DNA of 64,000 bases. Origin: Buxus sempervirens (Eukaryota; Streptophyta; Magnoliopsida; Buxales; Buxaceae). The position numbers were made by a program, and so were the translations under genes. The stretch is taken from NCBI GenBank assembly GCA_947561395.2, contig OX387188.1:14974229-15038228 (forward strand). Direction: 5' to 3'. The notes under the pieces were generated by a model. That model was given only the letters and a program-made list of their open reading frames with translations, was not told where the DNA came from and ran no database searches. Positions 23,065 through 35,121 of this stretch are shown piece by piece (position 1 is the stretch's first letter; each line of letters begins with the position of its first letter).

Positions 23065-23608
23065 CAAGTTGTTAGCACCTGATTTTTGCACCCCCAAAAT
23101 GAAAAGTCAAACTAAAGTCAAACCCTGATAGGGTCAAAAAATTGACTTTTTAATTTAAGTAAATTTGGCCATCAAACTTTATCTCATTAAAAAGAGCATT
23201 TCGACACGGTTCCAACGCAACTGAGTTTGTTGGAATCGGAGTTTAGATGAGAAAAATATGAGCTGGTCAAACTTTTGGGGAACAAAAAGTTGACTTTTTG
23301 CTTGACCCCAATTCAGCTGCCAAACTTGATCCCAATGGCAAGGTGGTTTCGAGCCGGTTCCAGCGACGCTAAGTTTACTGAAATCGGACACCGGATGAAG
23401 AAGTTATGGGTAGTTGAAGTTTCAGAAAAACTGCCCATGTGGCAAAAAGGCAGCAAAAAGTGGAATAAACCAATAAAATAAATAAAATAAATATTTTAAT
23501 AAAGCCAATCTCGCTTTATAATAAAATAATCGGAAAAATCAAAACAAAATCTTGCAAAAAATCAAATTGAATAAAGGTTTGAAATCCAAACATTTTAAAA
23601 ACGTGCTG

Positions 23609-23822
23609 GACCATATTTAAAATACGGGTAGGGTATGCTCGTATTTGAAATACGGGCAGGCTTCTAGAAGAGGACGCGCATCACTGTACGGCGGGACACG
23701 CGTCCCGTATGTCCGATTCTGCGAGATTTGCGAATGTGCGTTTTTCGCCCGTATTTGAAGTACGGGCAGGGATGCCCATACTTGAAGTACGGGCAAGGCA
23801 TGCCCGTCTTTTAAATACGGGT
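23609..23822. repeat. 21-bp CCG-N11-CGG dyads, 28-bp period
   Basis: Units start at 23609, 23637, 23747, 23774 and 23802, with typical arms GCCCGTA and TACGGGC around seven bases. Spacings are 28, (110), 27 and 28. The last unit ends 15 bp before TATAAATA. Confidence 0.9.
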
Positions 23823-23837
23823 ACGACCTTTTTTGCC

Positions 23838-23845
23838 TATAAATA
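23838..23845 (+). promoter_or_regulatory. TATA box of the solo LTR
   Basis: TATAAATA, preceded by GCC and followed by GAGAGG. The same TATAAATA context occurs in the LTRs at 44778 and 57705. Confidence 0.7.
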
Positions 23846-24657
23846 GAGAGGCCACCCCCCTCATTTGGACAAGCCTTCCCCTTAGGCCGAATCCCTCTCC
23901 CTCCTTGAAGTTCCTACGGCCAACCCCTGCCCAAACTTTGTCTCTCCCAATACCTAAACCCATTTAATACCCAAAATGCCCTTGTCATCCCAAAACCATG
24001 CCTAAACCCCCAAATGCCTCTTTTTAAACCCAACCTCCTACCAAACCCCTTTTAAAATCAACCTAGAAAATCTCAGAGGACGCGGAAGCACTGCTTAAAT
24101 TGTCGGAGGACCCTAACACCAATCAAACAACTAATTACATTGTAAGTATGTTCTTCCTCTAAATTAAGTGAATTTTGATTTTATTTTCCTCTTCCTCACA
24201 ACCTCTTTTCATTTTTATGTTATTTCTAACATGTTTTGAGTGTTGTATATAATGAGGAATTGCATCCAAAATTAGTCATTCTTATGCAAAAAAGAGGTGA
24301 TAACAAAGGGTTATAAAAAATGCCTCAAAAAAGGAAATTTGACCCCATTTGATCACCATTATGGGAAGAAGATTGAAGCCCTTTTTGAACATCTGATATC
24401 CCCTGTAAATTGCCCCTTTCCCATTCCTAAAAATTGATGGTGAATAACCAAGAAAGGATCTTGCTTACTCAAAGAACAAAAAGAAGGGAAAGATGGTCAT
24501 TTGGACCAAAAGAAGAAAATGCAGTATATTGAAGGAGCTAGAACCATCACAGAGGTTGCCGAAGCACCCAAGGAACACACCGGAACAGATCCCAAGCTGA
24601 ATCGGCACCAGAAATGCAAAATTGGCCACGTCCGTAAACTCAGAACGGTCCGGGCAT

Positions 24658-24733
24658 GCCCATATTTGCTTCACGGGTGAGCCGAACCGAATTTCATTTA
24701 CGGGCAAGGGCAGCCCATATAACAAACACGGGC
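24658..24733. repeat. Second cluster of 21-bp dyads in the solo LTR
   Basis: Three eroded units start at 24658, 24685 and 24713 (spacing 27 and 28). The right arm ACGGGC is best kept. The cluster lies downstream of the TATA box, as in the element 1 LTR. Confidence 0.75.
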
Positions 24734-25543
24734 CAGTGTAAATATAACTTAAAAAATATAATTTTAGGCCCAGTTGGACCCATTCCGACCCGAATTGGCT
24801 TGACCCGGCCCTATAAGGTTATTTGGGCTATTTTTAGCCCATTAGAAGACCATTGGCATAGATGGGCCCACCAAGACCCACCTTGGGCCCACTTGAGTGG
24901 CCCACATTTTGACCGGCCCAAACCAGGCCTGTTTTCAATAAACAGGCCCAAGCCCCTTGACCCTTGGCTAATGGGCCAAATCCAAGCCCATCAAGCCCAA
25001 ATAAAAAATGTAAATAAATAAAGTTTAAATAAATAACCAAATGGGCTACCCAATAACCCAACTGGGCCCCAGGCCCAACCATGGCAACCCTCGGGTCTTC
25101 CAACGGGACCCGAGTCCGACCCACTCCACTAAATAAAAAGATAAAATCAAAGTAAAAGGGACCCAAACCTTCAGAGGGCCCTGCCAGACCCAATAAATAG
25201 CATGCTAGTCTAAGAAGGGTGAGATTGACTCAAAAACTAGGGAGACCTGAGGGACCCATCAGACCGACAAGGCGGGCTGGGGTGTCTTAGGGCTTCCTCA
25301 GACGTAACCGAGGACTTAGCTAGAACTCTGAAAAGCTGTAGACCAGTCTTAGACCTGGATAGGGCAAACACCGTGTTTGCCTGCACCTCTCAGGCAGTGG
25401 TGACTCTGAAAGTCCCGAGGCACGCACGAACCTCCACGTGCGCCTCGTGTACGATCTAGGCCAGAAATAGGTGCGCACACAAGTAATCAAGCTAATAAAT
25501 CAATTGGGAAAGAAAACAACTCGAAAATCTGTTTCTGGCTTAA

Positions 25544-25630
25544 AACCACCCTGAGTATGTGGTTTCTTGCATTTTGGCTACAACCGCAGGATTGATGCGG
25601 TTTGAGCCAAACCGTTCTGAGTGCGCGGTT
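25544..25630. repeat. Three AACCGC-type 21-bp dyads in the leader
   Basis: Starts 25544, 25582 and 25610 (spacing 38 and 28). The first is AACCAC/GTGGTT, a two-sided change from AACCGC/GCGGTT, so symmetry is kept. They match the dyads in the antisense-gene promoters and in the LTR of element 2. Confidence 0.88.
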
Positions 25631-26329
25631 TTAAGCCGAAATTCTGTTTCAGCCATCCTTAACTAACAGTCCTGGATCCTTTCATCCCTAAGTGATATAA
25701 GCAAGTGGTCAGGGGTTCCAAACAAGATTAAAGGCACTTAAATCTCCCAAAACTCATCTAAATCAAGAAATCAAGATCATTTTGAACATATTCACCTAAA
25801 TTGAATAAATTAATCAAACTCAAAGGTGAAAATGACAAAGAAAAGTTTGTTCAAATATGAAACCAGGTCAGGCACCGCAATTCGAGGGTTAAGCTCGTAT
25901 CAGGCTCTTTTCACCTAATTTGAACACTTAACCCATCTTAATTGAAGTGATTAAAAGAGAATTGGTTCAAATAACCAACCCAATCATACTTCAACCTCAA
26001 AAATTGAATTTGGAAATAACCATAAGCTGTCAAAACATATTTTAAGCTTAAAATGCAATCCAATAATAAGGAGGAAACTCAACCCATTTTTAAAATGGAT
26101 CAAATTCCAAATGAGAAATCTTTCATAATAAGGTGTGCAAACTTTTAAGATTTCTCCCCAGAGAGTAATCCGTTTCATAGGTCACTTGGAAACCTTTGAA
26201 TTCCAAGCAAATAATCTTTGAAAACAAAAAATAAATAAATAAAAGAAAATCTTGAAATCATCTCCTTGAAAGTAAATTGAATTTCTTTCTAATTCAAAAC
26301 ACCTAAAGGGGGAAATCAAAAATATTTTA

Positions 26330-26990
26330 GGCATCTGAAAGCCTTGAAGTTTCAGAAATCAAATCATAGGACCCTGGAAGCCTGAAATTCCAGATTTTTC
26401 TCAAAAATCTCATAGGCCTTCTAAAGCCTTAATTTAGAAACTCATACGACCCTAGAACCCTGAAATTCCAAATTTTTCTCAAAAATCTCATAGGCCTTCT
26501 AAAGCCTTAATTTAGAAACTCATAGGACCCTGGAAGCCTGAAATTCCAGATTTTTCTCAAAAACTTCATAGGCATTCTAAAGCCTTAATTTAGACACTCA
26601 TAGGACCCTGGAAACCTGAAATTCCAGATTTCTCTCTAAAGGACTCATAGGCCTTCTAAAGCCTTAATTTAGAAATTCATAGGCCCTTGAAAGCCTGCGT
26701 AATTTCAAGAAGTGGTGGAAGCCTTAATTCCAAAGCATAAGCCCTTGGAAGCTTGCGTGATTCCAAGCCTTGATTTGCTTAAAAGCTTTATTTTAGGCAT
26801 CTCATCCTTTTTGGGGGGACATGTTGGAAGCCCTAGAATATTCCAACATTGGTGGGTCTTTTTCGTACCAACCAAAGCATAAGCCCTTGAAAGCTTGTAT
26901 AATTCCAAGTCTTGATTTGACTATAGGCACATCATCTTTTTGTGGGACGTGTTGGAGGCCCTAGAATACTCCAACAAATTTCTGTCGATT
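26330..26990 (+). repeat. Leader hairpin array with conserved AAGCC loop side
   Basis: Repeated inverted units such as CTGGAA...TTCCAG, TTCTAAA...TTTAGAA, TCTGAAA...TTTCAGA and TGTTGGAA...TTCCAACA. Each has AAGCCT or AAGCCC at the 5' side of the loop. About a dozen or more units occur. Similar units with other stems fill the leader of element 3 (62109-64000). Confidence 0.85.
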
Positions 26991-27147
26991 GATCTTTTTC
27001 GTATCAATCACCTCCTTTTAATAAGGTTATTTTAACCATAAATCCAAAAAGCAAAAAATATGAATACAAGGAAAGTTCCAAACTCATGTTCACCGAGCCT
27101 GCATGCATGCATTCATAGGTGTGTAAACATGATTTAATGGGATACTA

Positions 27148-29523
27148 ATGGTTTTCTTTGTCTTTTCTTTTTATCAAAGGTCTTCGGTTCCTACAGCAAC
27201 CATTGCTCCCCGATGTTCTCAAAGACTCAGATCTGCAACCATGAACCCTATTGAAGAACAGTCTACTGTTTCTACTGAAGCCTTTGCTCAGTTGCAAGAG
27301 CAAGTGGCAGGGATGACAAAACTACTAGAAAATCTGCTGGCTAATCAAGCAGCTCAAGCCCAGATGCAGGCGCAACAGGCGCAGGTTCAGGTTCACCAGG
27401 CTTCATCATCCCACAATGCACCACCAGCTTAACCCCAGGCTGACCTTCCACCACCAGTCCAACCTATCCCACCTCAACCTGAATTCTACCAGCCAACCCC
27501 CGAACCTATCTTGATCCGGGAGGAAGAATCTGAATATGAAAGGGAGAAGGAGAAGGAAAGACTGAGGGTAGAAATGGAGAAGAAGTTCTTGGACAGGCTG
27601 GAATCGATCCAAGAAGAGCTAAAAGAAGTAAAAGGGATCAACACGTTAAGCGGTACCAATTTCAATGATCTGTGTATGTAACCCGACGTATGCCTACCGG
27701 CCAAGTTTAAATGTCCGGACTTTGAGAAATACGACAGCACAAGATGCCCAATGAGCCATCTGAAGCTCTACTGTGGGGCCTTGTGCCAATTTGGCTGGGA
27801 TGACGGCATTTTTATCCAACTATTCCAAAGAAGCCTGACTGGGGCAGCCTTGAGGTGGTTCGCAACTGTGGACCATGGCAGAATCAAGAGGTGGAAAGAT
27901 CTAGCTGATGCTTTCTTAGCTTAGTATTGATTCAATTCTGACATCGTGCGAGACAGGTACGATATGATGAAAATGAGCAAAGGAAAAGAAAAGACAATGA
28001 GGCAGTATGCCAAAAGGTGGAGAGAGGCCGCCTCCCAAGTCAGGCCGCCCATGATGGAGCCCGAGATTGTCACCACCTTTATTGGCACACTGGGGCAGCC
28101 ATTCTACAACCATTTGGTGGGTCAGACTACCACCAGCTTCGCTGCCTTAGTGCAAGTCACAAATCTGAACGAGGATAGAATAAGATCCGGGAGAATCTAC
28201 GACTACTCTGCCATGATTCGTTAGCAGGAGCCCACCTTTGATTCTTCTGCCCAAAAACAGAGAAATGGAGCAAGAAGGAATGGAGGGAAGAAAGAAGGGG
28301 AAGTAAATATGGTGCAACCCCAACCTTCTAAAAAACCTCTCCAAATCAACATTTCTACACCTCCATCCATGTCAGTACAACCACAATCGACCTATCAAAA
28401 CCCTCTCAACATTAATGTTCCTCAAACAGCAATGCCAAACCAAAAAAGGGTGTTCTCCAAAGAGGAGAGGGACGCTTGGATGGCGTCTAGGAGGAACAAG
28501 GTCTTTTCCCCTCTTCCTATGGCTCCATCCCAGCTTTTGCCAACCTTGTTAAACGCAGGGTATGTGACTCTGAAAGAACCAAATCCGAATGCTTCAAAGG
28601 GAAAGAATTTCGATCCCTCCACCACCTGTGAATACCATATGGGTGTGCCAGGACACCCTACAGACAGGTGCTGGCCTCTAAAGCATGTCATTCAGGATTT
28701 GATTGATCAAAAAACCCTGATGTTTAACACGGCTGCTCCCTCTCCTGCCAGGACTGACATTGGTCAGAATCCTCTGCCCCAGCATAATGGGGCAGGCTCA
28801 TCCAATTTTGTGGGGGCCATCTCTTCAAGACCTAGGACATTTAATCCCTCGCAGTTGATTGCGCCTATAAGGACGTCCGTGGAGGTCTATTTTGACCAAA
28901 AAGAGATAGAGAAATAGATCAATGTCATTTCAAGAAATAAAGGAAATGGCAAGATTGCAGAGGACATTAATGCTTCTTTGAATCGGGCCGCTTCTCTCAT
29001 GGCCCAACTCAATGTGTCCAAACCCCCTCTCATCATTAACTGCAACCAAACTGTTGCTTTTCCACCCAGTCCATCATTTAAACCACCTTTGGTCATTAAT
29101 TATGACCCCACCACAGCATCAATTACTTCTTTTTCTCCCTCAACCTTAAAATCCTCTCAGATAAAGGAATTAAGGCAACTCCCACCTCTCGTTATCGAGG
29201 TGCCTCCTTCTAATCCTACTCCTACATCAACTCCGGCACCAAGATCTCATCTCCAGCCTTTGGTGATCCATGTTCCCAAACCCTCTTACTCAGAAACCGC
29301 TGTGCCTTGGAACTATAGCGAGGGTTTTACAACCACTATTCCAGTGGCCAGGGATCAAAGCCAAGAAGAGGTAAATCTCATGACAAGATCGGGAAAATGT
29401 GTTGAAGGAAAGGAACAAGAATTAGAAAAGGAAAGGAAAGAAGCAGAAAAGAATCAGAAGGGGAAAGAAAAGATAGGGGAAGACACCCCCAGGTCGTCAC
29501 TGATGAGGCAGCAGACCTCTTAA
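27148..29523 (+). pseudogene. gag: gag of element 2, interrupted
   Basis: Gag colinear with that of element 1. The N-terminal part has the Gln-rich segment from Met at 27241. The capsid core lies at 27690-28150 (LPAKFKCPDF, AKRWREAASQVRPP) and a zinc-knuckle-like segment at about 28626-28672 (CEYHMGVPGHPTDRCW). A linker follows, ending in LMTRSGKCV. In-frame stops occur near 27430, 27680, 27922, 28222 and 28917; by comparison with element 1 each of these sits at a probable Gln, and a TGA near 27929 at a probable Trp. A frameshift near 29510 follows. The true start may be upstream of 27241. Confidence 0.85.
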
Positions 29524-30893
29524 AAATATTGAAGAAGAGTGAATTCAATATTTTCGATCAACTAATTAAAGTCCCTGCCCAGATATCAATACTGGGATTG
29601 TTGCTTAATTCAGAAAAGCATGGGGACTCATTAATGAAGGTACTTCAGAGTGCTCATGTGCCAAAAATGATCGATCCAAACCAGCTTGGAATGATGATTG
29701 GCTAGATTTGATCTCATAATGTAATAAGCTTTTCTGAAAGTGAGATAAGCCTTGGCGGATGTTATCATGTAGACCCTTTGCACATCACAGTGCTTTGTAA
29801 GGGTAGCATGATAGCACGAGTCCTAATAGACAATGAGTCAGCCTTAAACGTCTGTCCCTTGGTCACATTTGTTAGGCTTGGTCTGGATCAATCCAGAATA
29901 AAACAGAATGGAAGGATAGTGAGAGCTTTTGATAACTCCAAAACACAATCCCTAGGGGAGATTGAATTGCCGATTACCATCGGACCAAATATCTTTAATA
30001 TCACCTTCGAAGTGATAGATATTCCGGCTGCCTTCAATCTACTCCTAGGAAGGCCGTGGATCCACTCAGCTAGGGCAATACCATCCATCCTTCACCAAAG
30101 AGTAAAATATATAAAGGGTCAAAGGGTGGTAACAGTCCTAGCCGAGAATTTAGTCCCTCCAGTCATACCACCTGATGCGCCGTTTATCAATGTAGAATTA
30201 ACTGCCGACAAAATTGCGTTTCATTCTTTTCAGTTTGAAACAGTCAACTTCATACCTGGGGGGGTGTTTAAAAAAGAAAGAGAAGTTGACATGCGCCGAG
30301 AAAATGGTGGAGAAAGTTTTAAAAGATTGGGACTTCCATCCAGGAAAGGGGTTGGGAATCAATTTACAAGGAAGGGTGGAGCCTATAAAGGCACAGAAAC
30401 TGGTCCCACGAGCAGGACTAGGAACAAAACTAAGGAGATGGAAAAGGGGACAGCAGAAAGAGGATGGCAAGGAAAAGGAAAAGAATCAAGAAAAATTCCC
30501 TCAATTAAGGGAAACTTTTCCAAAACCTTCTCATACCATTCAATCCTCTCCTCTCGCGGACCAATCCAAACCTCCATACATTAATGATAATTCCTTCAAG
30601 AAGCCTTTTACCTCAACCCTTCAACCTCTCATCCCACTTTCACCCACTTCTGCACCTAAAACCACGAGTGAACCTGAGCCACTGCCACAAGAGCAGCAGG
30701 ACTTCACAGAAGAGGCTAGAGCATTCTTTGCAATGGCAAGGGATGAAGAAAAAGAAAAAGCAAAAAATGAGATGCCTATTATTGATTGGGCATCAATCAA
30801 GATCCCAAATGGAGTCACATCTGAAATCAACCCCGAAGCAGAAAAGGGTAGTTTTTCCAATTCGGTAATGATGGTATCGGATACAAAGCTTTA
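29524..30893 (+). pseudogene. pro: Protease and G-patch region of element 2
   Basis: Colinear with 2533-3852. The active-site motif has become DNESALN (Gly to Glu next to the catalytic Asp), which should abolish protease activity. LLLGRPWIHSA is conserved. The frame shifts near 30250, after which a G-patch-like segment (WDFHPGKGLGI) and a spacer (EEARAFFAMARDEEKEK) follow to TAG at about 30892. A stop also lies near 29705. Confidence 0.8.
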
Positions 30894-30963
30894 GGAGGAG
30901 CATGCTTGCACAATATCACCTACTCCAGAAGGCTTTGTTTTAAAAAATTGGGAAGAAATCCCT

Positions 30964-32606
30964 TTGACATTTGAGGCTGCATATGGTTGGCAATCAGCTG
31001 CGGCCTCCAAAAAAAAAACTCCATTAGTGGATTGCCCTTTTCCTGAAGGTTTTAATGAACCTTCATCTTCAGGAAAAGTTTCTTTAGAAGGTTCTCAAAA
31101 AACCCAAAAAGATTTTTCAACTTTTTCTAGAAAATCTAAATCTTTCAAAATGGTCCAATCTGCTTATGAACCATATCTGCAAACTGAATTAGAGCAAGTT
31201 GAATATGACTTTGACCTAATGGGGATCGAAGAGGAGACCGAGGCCGAAGAAGATGACCTTCCAAGAGAAATATCATATCAATTGGAACATCATGAAAAGG
31301 GTATTCAACCTAATATTGAAGAAACCATTTCCATAAACCTTGGGACCAAAGAGGACCCAAAAATTGTAAAGATTGGTGCATGCTTGTCTGATATGCAGCA
31401 GAAGGAAATGTTCCAATTCTTGGCCGATTACAAGGACGTGTTTGGATGGTCTTATCGAGATATGCTAGGTTGGATACAGACATGGTTGAACACAGGCTGC
31501 CAATCCTGCCAGGAGTAAAGCCCATTAAGCAGAAATTGAGAAGTTTAAAAGCTGAATGGACTTTAAAAGTCAAGGATGAAGTGGTTAAACAGTTTCAAGC
31601 TGGATTCTTGGCGGTTTCTACGTACCTTGACTGGTTAGCTAATATAGTGCCAGTTCCAAAGAAGGACGGAAAAGTCAGGATGGTCGATTCATAGCACAAC
31701 TCACTGCTATTTGCGAACCGATCTTTAAGCTTCTAAGGAAGAACAACCCAACTATATGGAATGAGGATTGCCAGCAAGCATTCAACAAAATAAAGGATTA
31801 TCTGTTAAATCCACCTGTTCTAGTACCACCAACTCTAGGAAAACCATTGATTCTGTATCTATCGGTTTTAGAAACATCAATGGGATGTGTATTGGGGCAG
31901 AATGATAAAACAGGCAGAAAAGAAAAGGCTATCTACTATTTGAGCAAAAAGTTTACAGATTATGAGACGAGATACTCGCCTTTGGAAAAGACTTGCTGTG
32001 CTTTGGTCTGGGCAACTCAGAGGCTTAGGCACTATTTCTTAAGCTATTCAACTTTGCTAATTTCAAGGATGGACCCTTTGAAATATTTGTTTGAAAAGCC
32101 AGCCTTAACTGGTAGAACGGCAAGATGGCAGCTTTTGCTTTCAGAATTTGACCTAACCTACGTCACTCAAAAAGCAATCAAAGGTCAGGCAATTGCTGAC
32201 CACCTAGCTGAGCATCCGTTACCAGATGATCAACCTCTTAAGACAAATTTCCCTGATGAGGCTATCTTATTTGCTGAAGAAGAAGAAAGTGAAGACTCCT
32301 GGCAAGTGTTCTTTGATGGGGCTACAAATATGAATGGAAATGGAATCGGCGCAGTATTAGTGAAGCCGGATGGTTCGCATATCCCAATTGCAGTAAAGTT
32401 GAGGTTTCAGTGTACAAACAACATCGCAGAGTATGAGGCATGTATAATTGGATTACAAGCTGCTCTAGTTCATAATGTTCAAGAACTTGACGTATATGGG
32501 GATTCGAGTCTTATCATCTTCCAAACAACTGGTGAATGGAAAACCAAAGATCACAAGTTGATCCCGTATCACCAGTATTTGGAAGAAATAAGTACCAAAT
32601 TTACTT
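30964..32606 (+). pseudogene. pol: RT remnant and both RNase H domains of element 2
   Basis: The spacer and the start of RT are present up to VPKKDGKVRM (about 31680). The sequence then jumps directly to RFIAQLT, a point about 570 bp further on in element 1. The missing piece contains the YVDD catalytic core. The first RNase H (31840-32230) and second RNase H (WQVFFDGA from 32302, GDSSLIIFQ near 32500) follow and are well kept. Frames change near 31480 and 31690, and TGA closes the frame at 32604-32606. Confidence 0.88.
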
Positions 32607-33334
32607 GAATTTCTTTTAGCTATATGCCAAGATCTAAGAATCAATTTGCGGATGCCTTGGCGACATTGGCTTCGATGGTTAGCATTCCAGAAGGGGTAGA
32701 CATCCAACCACTCAAAATTGAAGTCAGAGATGAGCCAGCTTACTGTCTTGTTCTAGAGGGAGTGCAAGAAGCAGAAATACCGTGGTTTCAAGATATCAAG
32801 AATTTCTTGAATAATCAGGGTTTTCCAGAAGGTGCTAATTCTACTGAAAAAAAGAACGATACAGAGGTTAGCAGGACAGTTCCTTCTAAGTGGTGGGCAG
32901 TTATACATGAAATCCTACAATGATGTTCTACTTAGATGTGTCACCAAGACTGAAGCAGAAAGATTGATAGAAACAGTGCATGGAGGAGTTTGTGGGCCGC
33001 ATATGAATGGACATATGCTCGCAAGGAAAATACTGCGACTGCGATATTATTGGTCTACAATGGAGCACGATTGTTGTGTACATGTCAAGAGGTGCCATCT
33101 GTGCCAAATATATGCTGATAATAAGCATGCACCACCAAGTGAGCTACATATCATGACCTCACCATGGCCTTTTTCTATGTGGGGTATTGATGTCATTGGG
33201 ATGATTTCTCCAAAAGCATCAAATGGACACCGGTTCATCCTCGTGGCGATCGACTATTTCACGAAGTGGGTTGAAGCTGCTTCATATGTGAATATCATAG
33301 GAAACCATGTTCTTAAGTTTTTGAAGCACAAAAT
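32607..33334 (+). pseudogene. int: Integrase of element 2, N-terminal part
   Basis: Rest of the second RNase H (SKNQFADALATLASM), then linker, then the integrase HHCC domain (HMNGHM, CHLC) and the first catalytic Asp (GIDVIG). A frameshift lies near 32840. The coding sequence stops at 33334 where a solo LTR is inserted; the remaining part resumes at 35855 in a compatible frame. Confidence 0.88.
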
Positions 33335-34207
33335 TATAGACACCTGATTTTTGCACCCCTAAAATGAAGAAAATAAAAAGTCAAACAAAAATTCAAACCC
33401 TAAGGGGGCCAAAAATTGACTTTTTGATCCAAGGAGAATTGACCACCAAACTTCATACCATTGGAAAGAGGATTCCGATACGGTTCTAACGCCACTGAGT
33501 TTGCTCAAATCGGAGTCCGAATGAAGAAGTTATGGGCTAGTCAAATCTGGAAATAGCAGAAATCGGCTTTCTGTAAAACTCCAAATTAGATGCTCAATTG
33601 GACATCAGCAGAAAGAGCGCATCGACACGACTCCAACGCAACTGAGTTTGTTGGAATCGGAGTCCCGGATAAGGAGATATGAGCAAAACTGGCTCCGGGA
33701 CGCGAATTTGCACTTCTGCTAAAAAGCCCGAGTTTGCTACCAACCTTTAGCTTAGTGGATATGGAATCTCAACCTGATTCCTACGCCACCAAGTTTGCTG
33801 AAATCGGATGTCAAATGAGAAAGTTATGAGCAGTCAAAAATCTCAGAAAATCTGCACACGTGGCAAGATTGAAGAAAGGACAAAAAATAAAAATCTAAGA
33901 ATAAAATAATAATATTTTGTAAATATCTAACAATTAAACTAAATCAAAAAATAAATGAAAAATAGAAAACACAAGTGTCTTCTAACAAACAAATCTTAAG
34001 AATAAAATAATGATAAAACTTAAAAGAATCTTAAGATTAAAATAAATAAAAAATAAACAAAAAATAACAACCACATGTCCATAATATGGATAAGAATGAT
34101 GTGTTGGATGGATAAGGATGAAAATTAAATTTTAGCTACCTTGGTTATGAAATTAAAATTAAGTCAAGAAAGGTGATTAAAATTCACTTTTAGGACAATT
34201 TTTCAAC

Positions 34208-34214
34208 TATAAAA
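34208..34214 (+). promoter_or_regulatory. TATA box of the solo LTR in integrase
   Basis: TATAAAA followed by GGGGGG, in the same context as in the element 1 LTR. No CCG-N11-CGG dyads were found just upstream. Confidence 0.6.
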
Positions 34215-35042
34215 GGGGGGCCATCCCCCATTCCATTCCAAGCATCAAAGCCCTTTTCCTCTCTCCCTCTTGCTCTCTCCTTCACTCACCCCCTCCCTTC
34301 TCTCTCCCTCCTTGATTTCCAATCAAGAGAGGTTGGCCTCCCTTTAGCTCTATCCCCCCCCCCCCCCTTTTTTTTAGCTTCTCTATGTCCAACCCCTACC
34401 CAAACTCTGCCCCACTCAAAACCAAAACCCAAAATACCCTTGGATTGCACCATTCCCCTTTCCATTTCATTCCTTTCAACCGAGAAGTGGGGAATCCCTT
34501 TTCAAATCCATTCTTGGAATTCTACGGGGGTGCGGAAGCGCTGCCAAAATCATCGGAGAACCACCACAACCAAATCAAGAAGGTAGTGTTTGGGTAACAT
34601 TTCTAATGACTTTCTCTTTAACATATATAAAAATTGCTTTGTTTAAGCAAATTTGAATTCTTCTTAGTTTACTTTATTGTTACTAATTTGTTTATTATGT
34701 CTGGCATATCATGAGAAACCCCATGAAAGATGGGTGTTTGGATGCAAATGGGAAAAAGGTAGTTTTGCCATTAAAGAAGGGAGTTGTCCTTCTAAACTAT
34801 CTCATGTATCCCATACTCTCCCCTCTTATTCCCTTCTTGATATCAGTCATGGGTGGTTAAAAGAAGATCTCACTCCTTTGAAGAATGCAAAAAGCAAGGA
34901 AAGGAAAGCCTTGGAGGCTAAATGAAGAAAAAGTGCCCCTGTGAAAATGCTACAGAACCCCAATATAGGTCGCCGGACCTCCCAAAAAAGCAATCAAAGC
35001 AATCCCGGCAAAAAAGTGTACAAAACAGCAAGTTCAGACAGA

Positions 35043-35121
35043 AACCGCACACTCAGTATGCGATCTGGTCTAAACCGCACTGCATCTGCGGTTTAGACCA
35101 AACCGCATAATAAATGCGGTC
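35043..35121. repeat. AACCGC-type dyads in the integrase solo LTR
   Basis: Starts 35043, 35073 and 35101. The middle one extends to 13-nt perfect arms (GGTCTAAACCGCA and its complement, 35067-35099) around seven bases. The third is perfect over 7 nt. Confidence 0.88.

Larger units (their letters stand above)
23070..25479 (+). repeat. Solo LTR of a third family, with perfect target duplication
   Basis: Opens TGTTAGCACCTG and closes GTGCGCACA. CAAGT occurs at 23065-23069 and again at 25480-25484, and no primer binding site follows, so this is a solo LTR left by recombination between two LTRs. It has eight 21-bp dyads in two clusters, a TATA box at 23838-23845 and a GGCCCA-rich 3' part. Related to the LTR at 33335-35849 and more distantly to the element 1 and M LTRs. 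Confidence 0.92.
25480..27147 (+). other. Leader of element 2, part 2
   Basis: Non-coding sequence between the solo LTR and gag. Three AACCGC-type dyads lie at 25544-25630 and a hairpin-repeat array at 26330-26990. The 5' flank is the CAAGT target duplication. No coding region was recognised. The text just before gag (27060-27147) shows no clear motif. Confidence 0.75.

Noticed and set aside
23070..25479. This LTR as the 5' LTR of element 2
   Set aside because: It has its own CAAGT duplication and no PBS, and the element 2 3' LTR is of a different type; leader sequence continues on both sides.
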